Source: Calliphora vicina
Lineage: Eukaryota; Arthropoda; Insecta; Diptera; Calliphoridae
NCBI RefSeq assembly: GCF_958450345.1
Contig: NC_088784.1
Span: forward strand, 46,821,278 to 46,885,277
DNA length: 64,000 nucleotides
Reading direction: 5' to 3'
The notes below the pieces were generated by a model that was not told where the DNA came from, did no database searches, and saw nothing but the letters and a program-made list of their open reading frames with translations. Both the position numbers and the translations under genes were made by a program. Below, in pieces: positions 23,045-34,461 of this stretch; position 1 is the stretch's first letter; every line of letters starts with the position of its first letter.

Positions 23045-23573
23045 ATATATCCATATTTTTATTAATTTTTTTTTTAAATTAAAGTCACAAAAAGAAAATT
23101 AAATAGAGATGTGTTTTTTTTTTGTCATTTGAAAAATTTCATTTTACATGCCCTTATATTAATTGATTTAGAAACAAACAATAACTATAGATTTTGTATG
23201 TACTTTTTAGAGAAAAAAATAGTCTTTTAATAGCTTTATAAGCCTTTTAATTAATTACAGTATATATCGATCAAAATAATATCGACATTTTGATTTCTCT
23301 ACATGTCAAAGCAGTAACTAAGCTAGTTATGAATTGTGAATAAGATGTACCTACAACTATATATGAACTATTTTTTATTTTCTGTTTTACTAGTTCCGAC
23401 TTTAGTTATGATTTCTGAATATGCGCCATTGTTTTAGTTGTGCTGATAAAAATGTAAGCAGTAGAAATTTATGTGCTTTCGCTAATTTCTAGTTAGTAGT
23501 TAAAATGCTAGTATTTTCTTTTAAATTAATAATGTTAATGTTAAAAGAATATAAACCAAATTAACCGGAAAAG
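23045..23573. other. Unassigned DNA with a dispersed repeat
   Basis: The part 23190-23430 is the inverted counterpart of 13850-14040, and 23140-23165 matches 15480-15510. Otherwise AT-rich and featureless. Confidence 0.45.
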
Positions 23574-24096
23574 CCCAGCAAAAACTTTACTTACAAATAA
23601 GCCGAAAAATAAGGGCAATTTGACGATTCGACTACTTATTTCTCTACTGAAAGAAGTCATTATTTTTGTTCGCGATGTCCCAAAAGTAATCCTTTATATT
23701 TTGGCCGGAAATAAGTTGTTTTGTTAGTAGAGTTATTTATAGAATTTTGTATTTGAAAACAAAAATTAAAAAAAAAATTAAGTCGCAACCAAGAGTCGAA
23801 CCATCAACCACGCGTTTTGCTAGTCTGTTGTACTAACTACACCACTGCTTAGTTATTTTATTGTGTGTCAAATAATGGTTTTCACACAGTAATGCAATAT
23901 TCTTTTCTGTTTTTCTAAAAATAAACATGCAATAAAAAAATGGGAAATTGAAAAAAGAGTAACAGTTTTTTTGTTTTATTTGTTTATTTTATAGTAAAGT
24001 CTAAAAAAACAAAAACAGTATACTTAAAAAGTAAGTTATTAAAAAAGACATTACTTAAGTAGCAATTGTAGTTTTGTAAGCGAAGTTTTTGCTGGG
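23574..24096. mobile_element. MITE with CCCAGCAAAAACTT ends
   Basis: Inverted ends CCCAGCAAAAACTTTACTTA and AAGTTTTTGCTGGG (the right end reads GCTTACAAA inside, on the minus strand). It is 523 bp long with no protein frame, and it holds a tRNA-like stretch on the minus strand (23782-23849). No clear target duplication. Confidence 0.6.
23782..23849 (-). ncRNA. tRNA-like Pol III promoter / degenerate tRNA-like sequence
   Basis: On the minus strand, a box A-like TGGTGTAGTTAGTAC is followed about 35 bases later by a box B, GGTTCGACTCT, and then a T-run (TAATTTTTTTTTT). Box spacing and the terminator-like T-run fit a Pol III unit. The acceptor and anticodon stems do not pair properly, so I do not call it a functional tRNA. 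It could be a tRNA relic or a SINE head carried in the MITE. Confidence 0.4.
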
Positions 24097-24325
24097 AGCG
24101 GAATGTTTGTCAACACTATATTCAATTTTTACGAATATTATAAAATTCTGTTCACATGACTGCATAAGAATATTAATACATACTTACGTACATACATGTA
24201 CATTAGACCAGCCTTAAAACATTATTTCAATTAGATGGATATATGTATGTACATTAGAGGTGCCCTTAAAAAATAGATTTGCTTTGAATGGGTCTTATTT
24301 TGTTCATTAGTAGCTAAAACTAACT
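24097..24325. other. Unassigned DNA with two TGTACATTAG motifs
   Basis: ATGTACATTAGACC near 24196 and ATGTACATTAGAGG near 24247 match the ends of the foldback MITE at 4557, but no partner arm is clear. Confidence 0.35.
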
Positions 24326-25261
24326 AGTGCAAAATAACTAGAACACGTGCCGGAAATCGATTGAAAGTTGTAAAATTGGGTAAATAATGATACTTTGTGC
24401 GATGTCTTAAAATAAATCCTTATTTAAATACTGTTTTTTAAACCTTTGCAATAAACCTAAGCTTCTAGAGAAAATTATCGTTCTAACAAGGTATAAACAT
24501 GAACATCGAATTAAAAATAACAAAGTTATACGCGTTTTATCTGACCAAATATTGAGCAAAAAGTATATATGACGTATGGAAATGCTAATAACTTTATTAT
24601 TTTTAACTTGATATTCATGTTTTATACCTTGTTAGAAAGATAATTTTCTCTAGAAGCTTATGCTATGTTCACACTTGGGCTTTTAAACGCGTTTAAGTAA
24701 AATTTTGATTAAGTTAATCAAAGCCGTTCACATTACATTTGAGATGATTAAGTTGACACTAAAATGATTAAGTTGACAAATAAAAAATAACAAACAAATT
24801 TATATTTCTTTAAGGCATTAAATATGGAAATAAATACTTTATTAAAGATATCAGCAGATTATTTTAAACTTTTTAATTATGAAATTGTGAACATTGATGA
24901 ATTATTTAAGGTTTTTTAAGGAAGAAAAAACTTCTGTCAAAATTTATTTATCGGTACTACACTAAAAAGTGGCCGATGCTACATCATCATCAGTTAGAGG
25001 TATGTTCAGTTGATTCTACGTGATTAATGAAGTGATTAACCAATCATTTAAATGTATGGATAATCATCTCGATTTCGAAGTGATTAGAGCTTAATCACGT
25101 TTGAGATGATTAACTCTGCAAATGTGAACATAGTATTAGGTTTTTTGCAAAGGTTTAAAAAACAGTATTTAAATAGGGAATTTTTTTAAGATATCAAAAA
25201 AGTACCAATTTTACAACTTTCAATCGATTTCCGTCACGTGTTCTAGTTATCCGATTGCACT
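24326..25261. mobile_element. Foldback element split by a PIF-like MITE
   Basis: The outer arms are AGTGCAAAATAACTAGAAC and GTTCTAGTTATCCGATTGCACT, with GAAATCGATTGAAAGTTGTA / TACAACTTTCAATCGATTTC and TCTAGAGAAAATTATC / GATAATTTTCTCTAGA further in. The centre is at about 24545-24590. The right arm is interrupted at 24660. A single related arm occurs near 31755-31815. Confidence 0.75.
24661..25135. mobile_element. PIF/Harbinger-type MITE, TTA duplication
   Basis: The ends TGCTATGTTCACA and TGTGAACATAGTA are inverted, with TTA on both sides (24658-24660, 25136-25138). The undisturbed left arm of the host foldback lacks this insert, which confirms the boundaries. Many TGATTAAGT/GTGATTA motifs lie near the ends. 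No coding capacity. Confidence 0.8.
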
Positions 25262-25417
25262 TGCTATTTGTATTTTGTTATTTGGTATCTACAACTAACA
25301 GATTGACCCCCATTTTCTCAACCTCTGGTTATTTTTTATCGTGATGATAAACTAACAGTTCTCATACAAAAAAAATGTTAATTGGAGGTTTATCGTTACG
25401 AAAAACGATAACCAGAT

Positions 25418-26836
25418 TTTTGTTTAACTTTTCATTAATTTATTGAATCTGCCTATATCATTAGGCCTAACAATAAGTGATTAAATCTTATAACTAAAAT
25501 TAAAACTAATTGCTCTCTAAAGAGAGCATTGCTTGATGCATGGACCTCATCTTAGCGGGGTGGTAGATCTCCTCTACAAAGCCTTGATCTGGTTTGGCTC
25601 TGTGCGAGAAGCCGAGCAAGCGGATTTGGGTGGGATTGCAGTTTCAGTATATAATTATCGCGGAATTTCTTAAACTCATCCTTCACTAGTGGCAGTTCCA
25701 AGCACCCGTCATGGTCCTAATAATTTTCGACTGGGCCCTCTGTATAAGCTAAATACTGCAATTACTGGCCGTTCCCCACAATTGGATTCCATATGTCCAA
25801 ATTGGTTTTAAAATGATTTTATACAGGGTGACTTTATAGTCCAGGCTTAACTTTGATTGGTCACTTATTAACCAGTGAAGGCTAGATGCGTTTAACTTCA
25901 TGTGAAGTCTCTTGGTTTATATATGACGGCGCCAAGTAAGTCTTCTATCTAAGTGAATAACATAATCGGACTGAGGTATATTAACATTGTTAAGTGTGAC
26001 AGGTGGACAGCATCCCCTCCTCAGTGTGAACGTAATATGTTTGCTTTTTAACTCATTTACACGTATTCTCCATTTGTTTAACCGTGTTTCCACACATCTT
26101 AAGTAGCCATCTAGTATATTAGATGCTATATATGGGTTTTCATGCGAGCTAATAATTGCGGTGTCATCAGCAAATGTAGAAATGGTCAATTCATTGCTCG
26201 TAAGCAAATAAGAGGTGTAAATCAAATAGAGGGTAGGTCCAAGAACACTTTCTTGTGATACTCCTGCTCCAATCCTATATTCTCTTGTCACGTAATCATT
26301 GTACTTAACTGTAAATATACGGTCCGATAGATAAGATTTCAATAGTTTATGAGTAGATGGTGGCAGTAAAATTTTATTTTATATACCAGGCCTTTGTGCC
26401 ATTCTTTGTCGAAGGCTTGAGCGACATCCAAAAATATAGCTGAACAATATTTCTTTAATTCAAAGGATTTTCTTATCTCTCTGGTTATACGATTAACTTG
26501 TTCGATTGTTCCGTGGCGTTCCCGGAAACAAATTGATGAACTGGGATTATATTTTTCTCATTTAAAAATGGTATGATTTTCTTTTGGAACACTTTTTCGA
26601 ACAGTTTCGATAAGCAAGGAAGCAAGCTTATTGGTCTATAGGAGGATGGTACAGTCAAGTCTTTACCTGGCTTTGGTATCATTATTATCTGAGAAGTTTT
26701 CCAATTTGTCGGAAAAACTCCATGTTTAAAGATCGCATTAAATATTGTAGACAGCACAATTATTGCCACACTCGGTAGGTTTTTAATCATAGTAGGTGTA
26801 ACAGAATCATTTCCGTGCTGCGGAGGAAAAGGCTAA
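25418..26836 (-). mobile_element. Jockey-clade LINE, 5'-truncated, 32-bp flanking repeats
   Basis: The 32-bp sequence starting AGGTTTATCGTTACG occurs at 25386-25417 and 26837-26868, immediately bounding LINE sequence, so it is best read as a long target-site duplication. The 3' end (left) has only a short T-run. The body encodes the RT region and the HPNPLAR-type tail. Confidence 0.75.
25575..26836 (-). pseudogene. Jockey-type reverse transcriptase, broken
   Basis: Read from the right: IMIPKPGKDL and SYRPISLLPCLSKLFEK (26485-26790), a damaged stretch near 26340-26480, then FADDTAI and TFTLRRG with HLDRRLTW (25917-26342), and finally HPNPLAR-like sequence near 25610. RT motif B reads GAGVSQESVLGP instead of the usual GVPQGSVLGP, so two conserved residues are changed. 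The frame is lost several times. The nearest relative in the window is the LINE at 1-2214. Confidence 0.8.
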
Positions 26837-26890
26837 AGGTTTATCGTTACGAAAAACGATAACCAGATATTGAGAAAATGGGGGTGAATG

Positions 26891-27265
26891 TTGTAAATTT
26901 GTGTAGACAATGGTATTTTGTTTGAATTTTACAAAAATATTACAATTGAAATAATACTTTTTTAATGATAATATGTAATCGTACTAAATTACAGATATTT
27001 TGCGTACTTTTTTTGTAGAAAATAATTGTTAACTTAACTTTTGCATGCAAAAGGTGGCTAAACAGGAAATAGTTTTTATTGAATATACAGTCACACAGAT
27101 AATAGTACGTAACCCTCTAAAATTGGAGTTTAAGAATAACTAACTGAGAAGTAACTAACTACAAAAATTCCGATTAACTTTCCGCTTATTGTACTTTTAC
27201 AGTTAAGACTTAATCTGGCAGCATAGATAATTATAAGTACGATACCAAACAGAGATCGCTAAATT
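26891..27265. other. No recognised feature
   Basis: AT-rich spacer with no supported gene or repeat. Confidence 0.4.
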
Positions 27266-27730
27266 TTTTTTTTTTTTTAGTTTTTTCTATTTTTTTTAAT
27301 ATTTTGCGAAAAAAAAACTTTTGGTGATTTTGACTCATTTTAGGTCCAACATACTATGGGCTTATATACGTCATTGCAAAGGTCTTTGAAATATCTATCA
27401 TTATATATCCATATTGTCTATATTAATGACTTAGTAATCCAGATATATGTAGGTAAAAAATAGGTCAAAAATCGATGTTGTCCTGGTTTTTTCCATATAT
27501 CTCAGGCATTTGTGGACCAATTTTCTCGATTTTAAATAGCAACCGAGCCGGAAGAATTCCGGAGATATTGATGTATGAATTGTGTAAGTTATTTGGGGGC
27601 TTCGGAAAGTTGATTTCAACAGACAGACCTGGCTTAATCGACTCCGCTATCTATAGGATCGGAAATGAAAAATATAGAAATTACAAACTATTATATATCC
27701 CCTTCTCACGAATAAGAGTAATAAGAGTAT
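27266..27730 (-). repeat. mini-me-like repeat, reverse, partial
   Basis: It carries the same landmarks as 10580-11040 in reverse (ACAGACAGACC near 27620, TAATCGACTCCGCTATC, the ATATATCC tract and a TTTTGACTCATTTTAGGTCC block). The 3' hairpin end is absent and the middle is rearranged around 27520-27560. No genes. Confidence 0.6.
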
Positions 27731-27732
27731 AC

Positions 27733-28050
27733 AACAAAATCAAATTATTTCCAAAATTACAAGGTCCGACCAATAAATTTTGACAGATGAGACAAAAAGA
27801 AAGACACGTGTATCGGCGTTTTGAAAGTTTACATCTGAATTTCATTTGAGGGGGCGTTACAGTTTCCCAACTCTGGAAACTTTCATATGCCGATTAGCAA
27901 TAAGAATATGCCAGAGTTGGGAAACTTTAACCCCCACTCAAATGAAATTCAGATGTAAACATTCAAAACGCCGATACACGTGTCTTTTTTTTGTCTCCTC
28001 TATTAAAATTTATTGGTCGGACATCGTAATTTTTTTTGGTGTTGTACAGT
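27733..28050. mobile_element. Foldback element (GGTCGGAC arms)
   Basis: The arms (27750-27862, 27925-28035) share AAGGTCCGACCAATAAATTT, GACACGTGTATCGGCGTTTT and TTCCCAACTCTGG as inverted copies. The right end is TGTTGTACAGTG. One arm of this family occurs at 10160-10345 and 12337-12522. Confidence 0.75.
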
Positions 28051-28143
28051 GTAATATAGGGAAAGTGTTAAAGGCTTAGTTGGTAAGCAAATACTTAAAG
28101 ACTGCAATAATTTGAAGAAAAAAATTTATTTTTTTTTAATATA

Positions 28144-28312
28144 GGTAAGAAACAAGAGGCGGGAACATATTTTAAAATTGAGACAAGGTGAGTTCAATTG
28201 CTAAAATTGTTGGACGTGTCAAGTCTACAGTACTGACTGTAATAAAAAGTTTTTCTGGGTCTCAATCCTTAGCAAGCGAGCCAAAAACTGCACTCAAAAT
28301 TTTCCCACAATT
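28144..28312 (+). pseudogene. Tc1-like transposase, N-terminal fragment
   Basis: The stretch starts with a GKKQE-type beginning and, after one frame change, reads through IAKIVGRVKSTVLTVIKSF and a GS-SLASEPKT segment, the usual first helix-turn-helix and linker of Tc1 transposases. It is cut off by the foldback at 28322. This part binds the terminal repeats. It is not obviously from the same element as the relic at 17471, which has lost exactly this region. Confidence 0.65.
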
Positions 28313-28321
28313 TGAGCGATT

Positions 28322-28983
28322 TATAAATTTCAAATTTATGCCAAATTTACTCTAATCGCATAGCTGCTTTTTTTATACCCCAATATGTTGTTAATATATT
28401 TTGCAAAGGGAATTTATAGCCCGGATCTCAGTACCGTCAACAGAGTCAAAAATATAAAAAATACCATTATTGGAATTTTTAATATTTTTATTCCCTATTT
28501 TTGCAAAAAGTTTTCTATTAATTTTTTAATTCATAGATATTTTTGAAAAGAAGACACAATTTCCTATACGTATATACATATCTTATATTTTCCACTAGTC
28601 TCATTAACGGCTTTAAAATACATTAAACGCAGTAATTGGCTTCATCTTGTAGTGTTCTCCGAAGTTTGGTAATGCAGTAGTTGGCAAGGCAGTGAAATTT
28701 TACACTTATATAGGAATTTTTTTTTATCAAAATGCAAAAGTGAAAAATAAATTTGTGAATTGTTATTAACTATCCCACAATTCACAAAAACACATTTAAG
28801 AAATCTCATTAATGGTATTTTTTAGATTTTTGACTCTGTTGACGGTACCGAGATCCGGAATATAAATTCCCTTTGCAAAATAATTAAGAACTTATTGTGG
28901 CATATAAAAGAGGTTTTAATTTTTTAAAAGCAGGTATGCGATTTGAGAAAATTTGGCATAAATTTGAAATTTACATAAAAAAT
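28322..28983. mobile_element. Foldback element, arms about 160 bp
   Basis: The inverted arms (28322-28478, 28805-28983) include AAATTTCAAATTTATGCCAA, TTTGCAAAGGGAATTTATA and ACCGTCAACAGAGTCAAAAA. The centre of about 330 bp is AT-rich and non-coding. Confidence 0.75.
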
Positions 28984-29238
28984 AGGTCTACTTCGGAAGG
29001 CTTTTGACCACTCAGTTATACAAATTATTAAATTATTTTTCTTCTATAGTACTTCCCAAAATGTTACCATTGAGAAAATTATAAACGAATTATTTATTTT
29101 GTTTTTATACCCTTCAGCTTCTTGAGAAGGGTATATATAAGTTTGTCATTCCGTTTGTAATTTCTACATTTTTCATTTCCGACCCTATAAAGTATATATA
29201 TTCTGGATCCTTATAGATAGCGGAGTCGATTAAGCCAT

Positions 29239-29440
<202 letters not shown>

Positions 29441-29639
29441 TGAAATCAATTTTCTGAAGGCCCCAGATATCTCCGGGATCCAAATCTTCAACAATTCTGT
29501 CAGATATACTTTCGAGAATTTTGCTATTTAAAATCAGCAAAATCCGTCCATAAATAACGGAGATATGAGCAAAAATCCGAGACAACCTCTGAAAATTTCA
29601 TCAAAAAACACAATGTATTGCATGCTTTGACAAAAAAGC

Positions 29640-29940
29640 AACAAAACGTATGGTTGGATGTGCAAGATTTGCGTATTTTGTTTTTTTTTGTGTTTTGTTT
29701 CTTTTGGCGTTGTTGTTGTTTTTTATACAACTAAACGTTTGTTTGGTTGTGTGTTGGTTTTTTTGACAAAAAAAACAACAAAACGTATGTTTTGTTGTTT
29801 TTTTGTTGTTGTTGTTTTTTATACAATTAAACGTATGTTTGGATGTGTGTTGGTTTCATTGCCTTGCGTATTTTGTTTTTGTTTTTTCTTTTGGTGTTCT
29901 GTTTCGTTTGGCGTTGTTGTTGTTTTTTGTGTTCTTGATA
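29640..29940 (+). repeat. Imperfect tandem repeat, about 100-bp unit x 3
   Basis: The motifs AAACGTATGTTTGG(A)TGTGTG, TTTTGGCGTTGTTGTTG and TTTTTATACAA recur about three times. GT-rich and non-coding. It lies inside the mini-me copy. Confidence 0.6.
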
Positions 29941-30077
29941 AATTTAGGATGATGTAAGCTGAAAGTGGGCAATGTACATACATACCTATATACTAATTAT
30001 AAAAAATAATAATGCATCCACAACAAAGGTGAAGGGTATATAAGATTCGGCATGGCCGAATATAGCACTCTTACTTG

Positions 30078-30966
30078 TTATTTCCTGTATAACTAAATAT
30101 TAATGTAAGTACTTTTTTTTGAAAAAATTGCAAAAAACTACTTCTTAAAATTTTTTTAATTTAAATGCACATAACTTTAAACTTGGTATCGATTTTGAAA
30201 TAATTATTTCCTCATAATACTAATAAATTTATTGTTAATTAAAAATATATATTTGAAAAAATTCGGAAGAGATTTGGATCCGCTAATTTGCAAAAATCCA
30301 AACAAAGGTAAGTAAAAAATTAAAAATGTTTGTTTTCAAAGGTGAATATCTCGTAAGTTATAAAAGATAAAATAAAGTTAAAGCAATGTTTTTGTAGCTC
30401 TCTTGTAGATCCCACATATATACAAATCTTTCAAATCGGATCGAGAACAAAAATTTGTCATAATTGTTAATTTTTCATATACCCAAGACAACCCAATTTG
30501 GGGCCTTAGTGGTGAAAGTCCAAATTAGAAACATAAAATCAGCAACACCTCCTCTATAGTCGTGGGAAATTTTATTGAAATCAGATTAACGGTTTAGAAG
30601 TCACAGATTTATTTGCACTATTTTTTTTTATTTCCCCCACTGTGACCCAAAAGCTCGGTTTTAAGTTCTCGCCCAACCACGATACCATCCTCTGGTAAAG
30701 TTTGTTGTGTATTTATCTTCCCCAAATATTCATATGTTCTGCCTTTCTGTCCTTTCGAACAAGCCCAAACATAATCACTTTTGTCAAGTTTCTTAGAAGA
30801 CTCAATAAAATTTTAGCTTATTTAAAAAAAAATATGTAAAATACGAAAAGAAAAGCTTCACGTTAAAAATGGGAAGCTCGATTTTAATTTTAGACCCATG
30901 GGTTCTTTTGCAAACCTTCTTAGAATTAGATTTTGATAACCGCTTGACCCACTCTAATGTACATAC
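30078..30966. other. Unassigned DNA ending in a MITE arm
   Basis: Mostly AT-rich. From about 30860 to 30966 it resembles the right arm of the MITE at 4557 (ATTTTAGACCCATGGGTTC, CTTAGAATTAG, then CACTCTAATGTACATAC). Its left end is unclear. Confidence 0.45.
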
Positions 30967-31675
30967 TAGGGTATTTAATTAATCGGGTTTCTGGTTTAAT
31001 CGGTTAATCGAGCAAATAATTAATCGATGTTAAGATTCAATCGGTTAATTTTAAATTAATCGATTAACCGAATAATTTCTATTTTAATATTAAACTGAAA
31101 ATATATCCACGACTTTTCTGTACTTAAATACAAAATAGACAAAACATAGCAATTCAACCAAAAAGTAATTAATTTTCTTTAGTTTTAATACAACTCGACT
31201 TGGAAAAAACTCTCGCTGTTTGTAGATGTTAGTGAAATCGAAAGTAAGGCATGGTAAATATCTAAATATCCAATATCTCAGTTATTTTTTTCAGTTTTTT
31301 TTCTAAGCATATAAAGTCTCCATTATACCATTGAAGTCCTTTTTGGATTTTTTAGATTTTAAATACTTTTAATAATATCGATAATTTCTGATAAAAACTT
31401 ATTTCCGTAGTGTCTCCAGTTTCGTCTATTATCATGTTCTCAACCGACAAATACATGTAAATTAAATATGTCAGTTTTTATACTCACTAAACATAATTAT
31501 TGGATGTTCGAACAAATATGTAATTTTACTTTGACATTTTAATTAAAATGGAAAAATAAATACAAAAAAATATGTTAAAGAGCAAAAAAAAAAAATTCGG
31601 TTAATCGACACAAATTAATCGGTTTATTTGTTATTTGAAAATCGCCAATTAACGGCTAACCGATTGAATGCCCTA
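30967..31675. mobile_element. hAT element (TAGGG ends), 8-bp TSD
   Basis: 709 bp bounded by GTACATAC on both sides (30959-30966, 31676-31683). The ends TAGGGTATTTAATTAATCGG and CCGATTGAATGCCCTA are inverted, and TTAATCGATT-type motifs repeat at both ends. No transposase. A damaged relative lies at 18371-19362. Confidence 0.85.
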
Positions 31676-31683
31676 GTACATAC

Positions 31684-32509
31684 ATATATATATATATAGT
31701 GTGGCAAAATAATAGTAACTTGTACGTTTTTAACTAGATTTAAAGAAATCAGAAAAAGTACCATTGTTAACCAATTTTTACAACTTTCAATTGATTTCCG
31801 GCACAGATATATTTATCCAATTGGCTTTTAATCTTGCATCAGATATACATACATACCACATGTATGTATTTAGAAAAAAATCCATCCAAGGTAAATCTAC
31901 TTTTAAGGGCAGGTCTAATGTACTTACGAATATACACAAGCTAGCGAACTGTTTTTATAACTGTTGGCAAACTAAAACAGTGCTTATAACGGAAGGAAAT
32001 CCGTGATAAAAAAATTGGTGACACATCAGGTTAATTACAAATTTGACTACTTCACCTGTTTGCATTTATTAGTTCCCCACTTAAATGCAATGTTATTCAA
32101 CACAGAAACAAACAAAAACAAATTCTAATCACGTACATAATTCATTACATACATATACCCAGATATGCTCAAACACAGTGCGTATTACCTACCAGTCGCT
32201 ATGTTGAAGTCATTAATTGTCTATATACCATGTACATATGTATGTGCCTACATTGCATTTATATATTTTCAGACACGAATTTTAATTTACAACTTTTTTT
32301 TACGATCTATTCAATCAAAAGAACTATTAATTATTTTTTTGAATTTTATTTAAGCGTACTTAAAAAGAAAATTTGTTTATTTTTCTATCACACTCATTTC
32401 TTTAGTTGACATTTAACAATCATTCAATGTTTTAATTAACATTTAAAACTCAATTTTATAATTTCTTATTTTTTTGAGTTGTTATGATGCGATAATGTTA
32501 TTAAGATAA
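31684..32509. other. No recognised gene
   Basis: A short TA run lies at about 31684-31698. The part 31755-31815 resembles one arm of the foldback at 24326. The frames at 31764 and 32165 show no family features. Confidence 0.4.
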
Positions 32510-33377
32510 TTCCCCTTCTCCAATGGAAGTTACTTACTAGTCTATATTTGGGTGGTCCTTAATAAACAAAAGATGGATTTTTGCCAGTCTCACCCACCAT
32601 TTTGGTGAACATTGGTAATTTTGCCATTAAAAAATTACTTTTGCAATTTAATTTAAAATAATAGATGTGTACGTAATTGTCGTTCTAAAAAACAGATACA
32701 TATATCGATAGTTACTTGTATATGAGTTTTTGTCTTCGTAGGATAACGTTAACCTATTCGCAGGTATGACCAAACAATTTTTTTTTTTATTTTTAAAATT
32801 TTGAAAACGCTATTTTCAAAATTTTGTTAAACAAATGTAAGAAAAGATAACTCACTGTTTATTGTTGGTGTTTTGTTTAATCTTAGATATTTTTACAAAT
32901 AAAGCTTGAGTGTCTGTAATTCTCATTCACTCTAGTGTTTTATTTGTATAATATCTTTAGTTTTTCTAAAGCCTTTTGGGAAAAGGTTTCCTGATTATCT
33001 GGCCTAAGCAACCAGTGAAATGCGCATATGAACTAGCTTATCCCCCAACAATAAATTTCAGTGAATTTATCAATTATTGGGAATTCAGCACACTAATTCT
33101 TAACAAAAAAATTTAAGAATTTTTTGATCATCACACAGGGATTTATTGAGAATGTAATAGGGAATAAAAATATGAAAAAAAACATGTCAATACCTCCTAC
33201 AGTTTTTCCGTACATGCGATTTAAATTTTGCGATTTTCGGGAAAAACTAATTTGTTGGCCATATTTTGGCGAATGATACCAATTTCCTTACTGTTATGAA
33301 GTTTAAGTAAAACCTATACAGCCTATTATATGCCAGATAATTTTAAATATGCTCTGAAAGTTTTACTAAAATCGTGA

Positions 33378-34461
33378 GGGCAGCTGCTCCCCAAAGCAGC
33401 TCATTTGGGTCCATTCAAATTTGATCGCATTGTGATACCCAAGGGGTAGACAGCAGGGTATTTACAATACTTCCGTTGACTGCAAATTAAACCAACCAGA
33501 TTCCCGGATGAAGGAGTAGATTCGTCTGAGATTCATCCTTGATAGCTCGTCCAAGCATGATAGGAATGGAAGTCCGAGGATGCGTTCCCTCAAGTTTGTC
33601 AGAGCCGGGCATTGGCAGAAAAGGTGATACACAGTCTCTTCCTCTTCTTCATTATGGGAGCTTCTACAATAATCATTGTACCGTAGGCCCATTATTCTAG
33701 CATGTGTCCCGATTAAACAGTGTCCTGTAATAAAGGACACAAGGCTTTCAGTTGACCTTGCCTTATTTGCTCACGACGGTAATCTATAAGTAGATTCGTC
33801 CTGCAGGCATCATATACGGGCCAAGTCGACCTCGCTGTAGCACCTTAAGATTCATTAGTCCACCTGTTTTGTGCAGTCTCATATAGTTTCTGCTGAACAG
33901 CCAACTTGCACTTGGCAAGGTAAATACCAGAAAAGGGATCGATCGCCTCATCACTCATCATCGCACCCCTTTTGGCCAAATCATCTGCTATACAATTACC
34001 CTCATTTCCATCGCGTCCAGGGACCCATATAAGCGTTATCCTAGAATGTCTCGCTATCTCATTTAGGTATACCCGACATTCCTCGGTTAACCTAGATGTC
34101 GTAAAGACACCCGCTAGTCCGTTAACGGCAGCCTTGCTGTCAGTAAATATACATATATCACCAGATATTCGATAATACCTCAGCCAGTTGGATGCACGTT
34201 TAATGGCAGTAATTTCCGCCTGAAGAGCAGTACAGAAATTAGGTAGCCTAAAGTCGGATTTTATCCCAAAGTTTTCAATATAGAAACCTCCACCGACCTT
34301 ATTTCCCCTATTAGAGCCATCAGTGTATATCCGTATGACATCAGCAGGGGGAAGAGTCCGCGCTGCCATAAATCCCTATTCGCGATCATAATATGGAAAT
34401 GCCTATCGAAAAAAGGTTTTGCGATGCAGTAATCGACATTACCATGTATGTGACCATAGTA
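33378..34461 (-). mobile_element. 5'-truncated LINE with RNase H, 13-bp TSD
   Basis: Bounded by ACTAAAATCGTGA at 33365-33377 and 34462-34474; the R copy at 43590 lacks the insert. The 3' end (left) has no A-tail but a GAGCTGC/GCAGCTG hairpin (33381-33403). Elements of I/LOA/R1-like groups carry an RNase H after the RT, which fits; the exact clade is not determined. Confidence 0.75.
33462..34369 (-). pseudogene. LINE ORF2 C-terminus: RNase H and zinc-knuckle end
   Basis: The first segment (33845-34369) is an RNase H domain: IYTDGS (Asp17), QAEITAI (Glu52) and FTDSKAAV (Asp77), then WVPGRDGNEG, where the expected His of WVPGH is Arg. The second segment (33462-33740), after a frame break, has HNEEEEETVYHLFCQCPAL and LRERILG, the Cys-His tail seen in such LINEs. 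RNase H removes the RNA strand after first-strand synthesis. The RT itself is lost by 5' truncation. Confidence 0.85.

Larger units (their letters stand above)
25303..26890. mobile_element. Short inverted-repeat element split by a LINE
   Basis: The left arm (CCCCCATTTTCTCAA then CTGGTTATTTTTTATCG, 25310-25357) is the inverse of the right arm (CGATAACCAGATATTGAG then AAAATGGGGG, about 26852-26883). Both show the same hairpin-like core. Apart from the LINE it would be only about 140 bp. Confidence 0.6.

Noticed and set aside
23782..23849. Functional tRNA gene
   Set aside because: Box A and B are present but the acceptor and anticodon stems do not pair, so only a tRNA-like unit is claimed.
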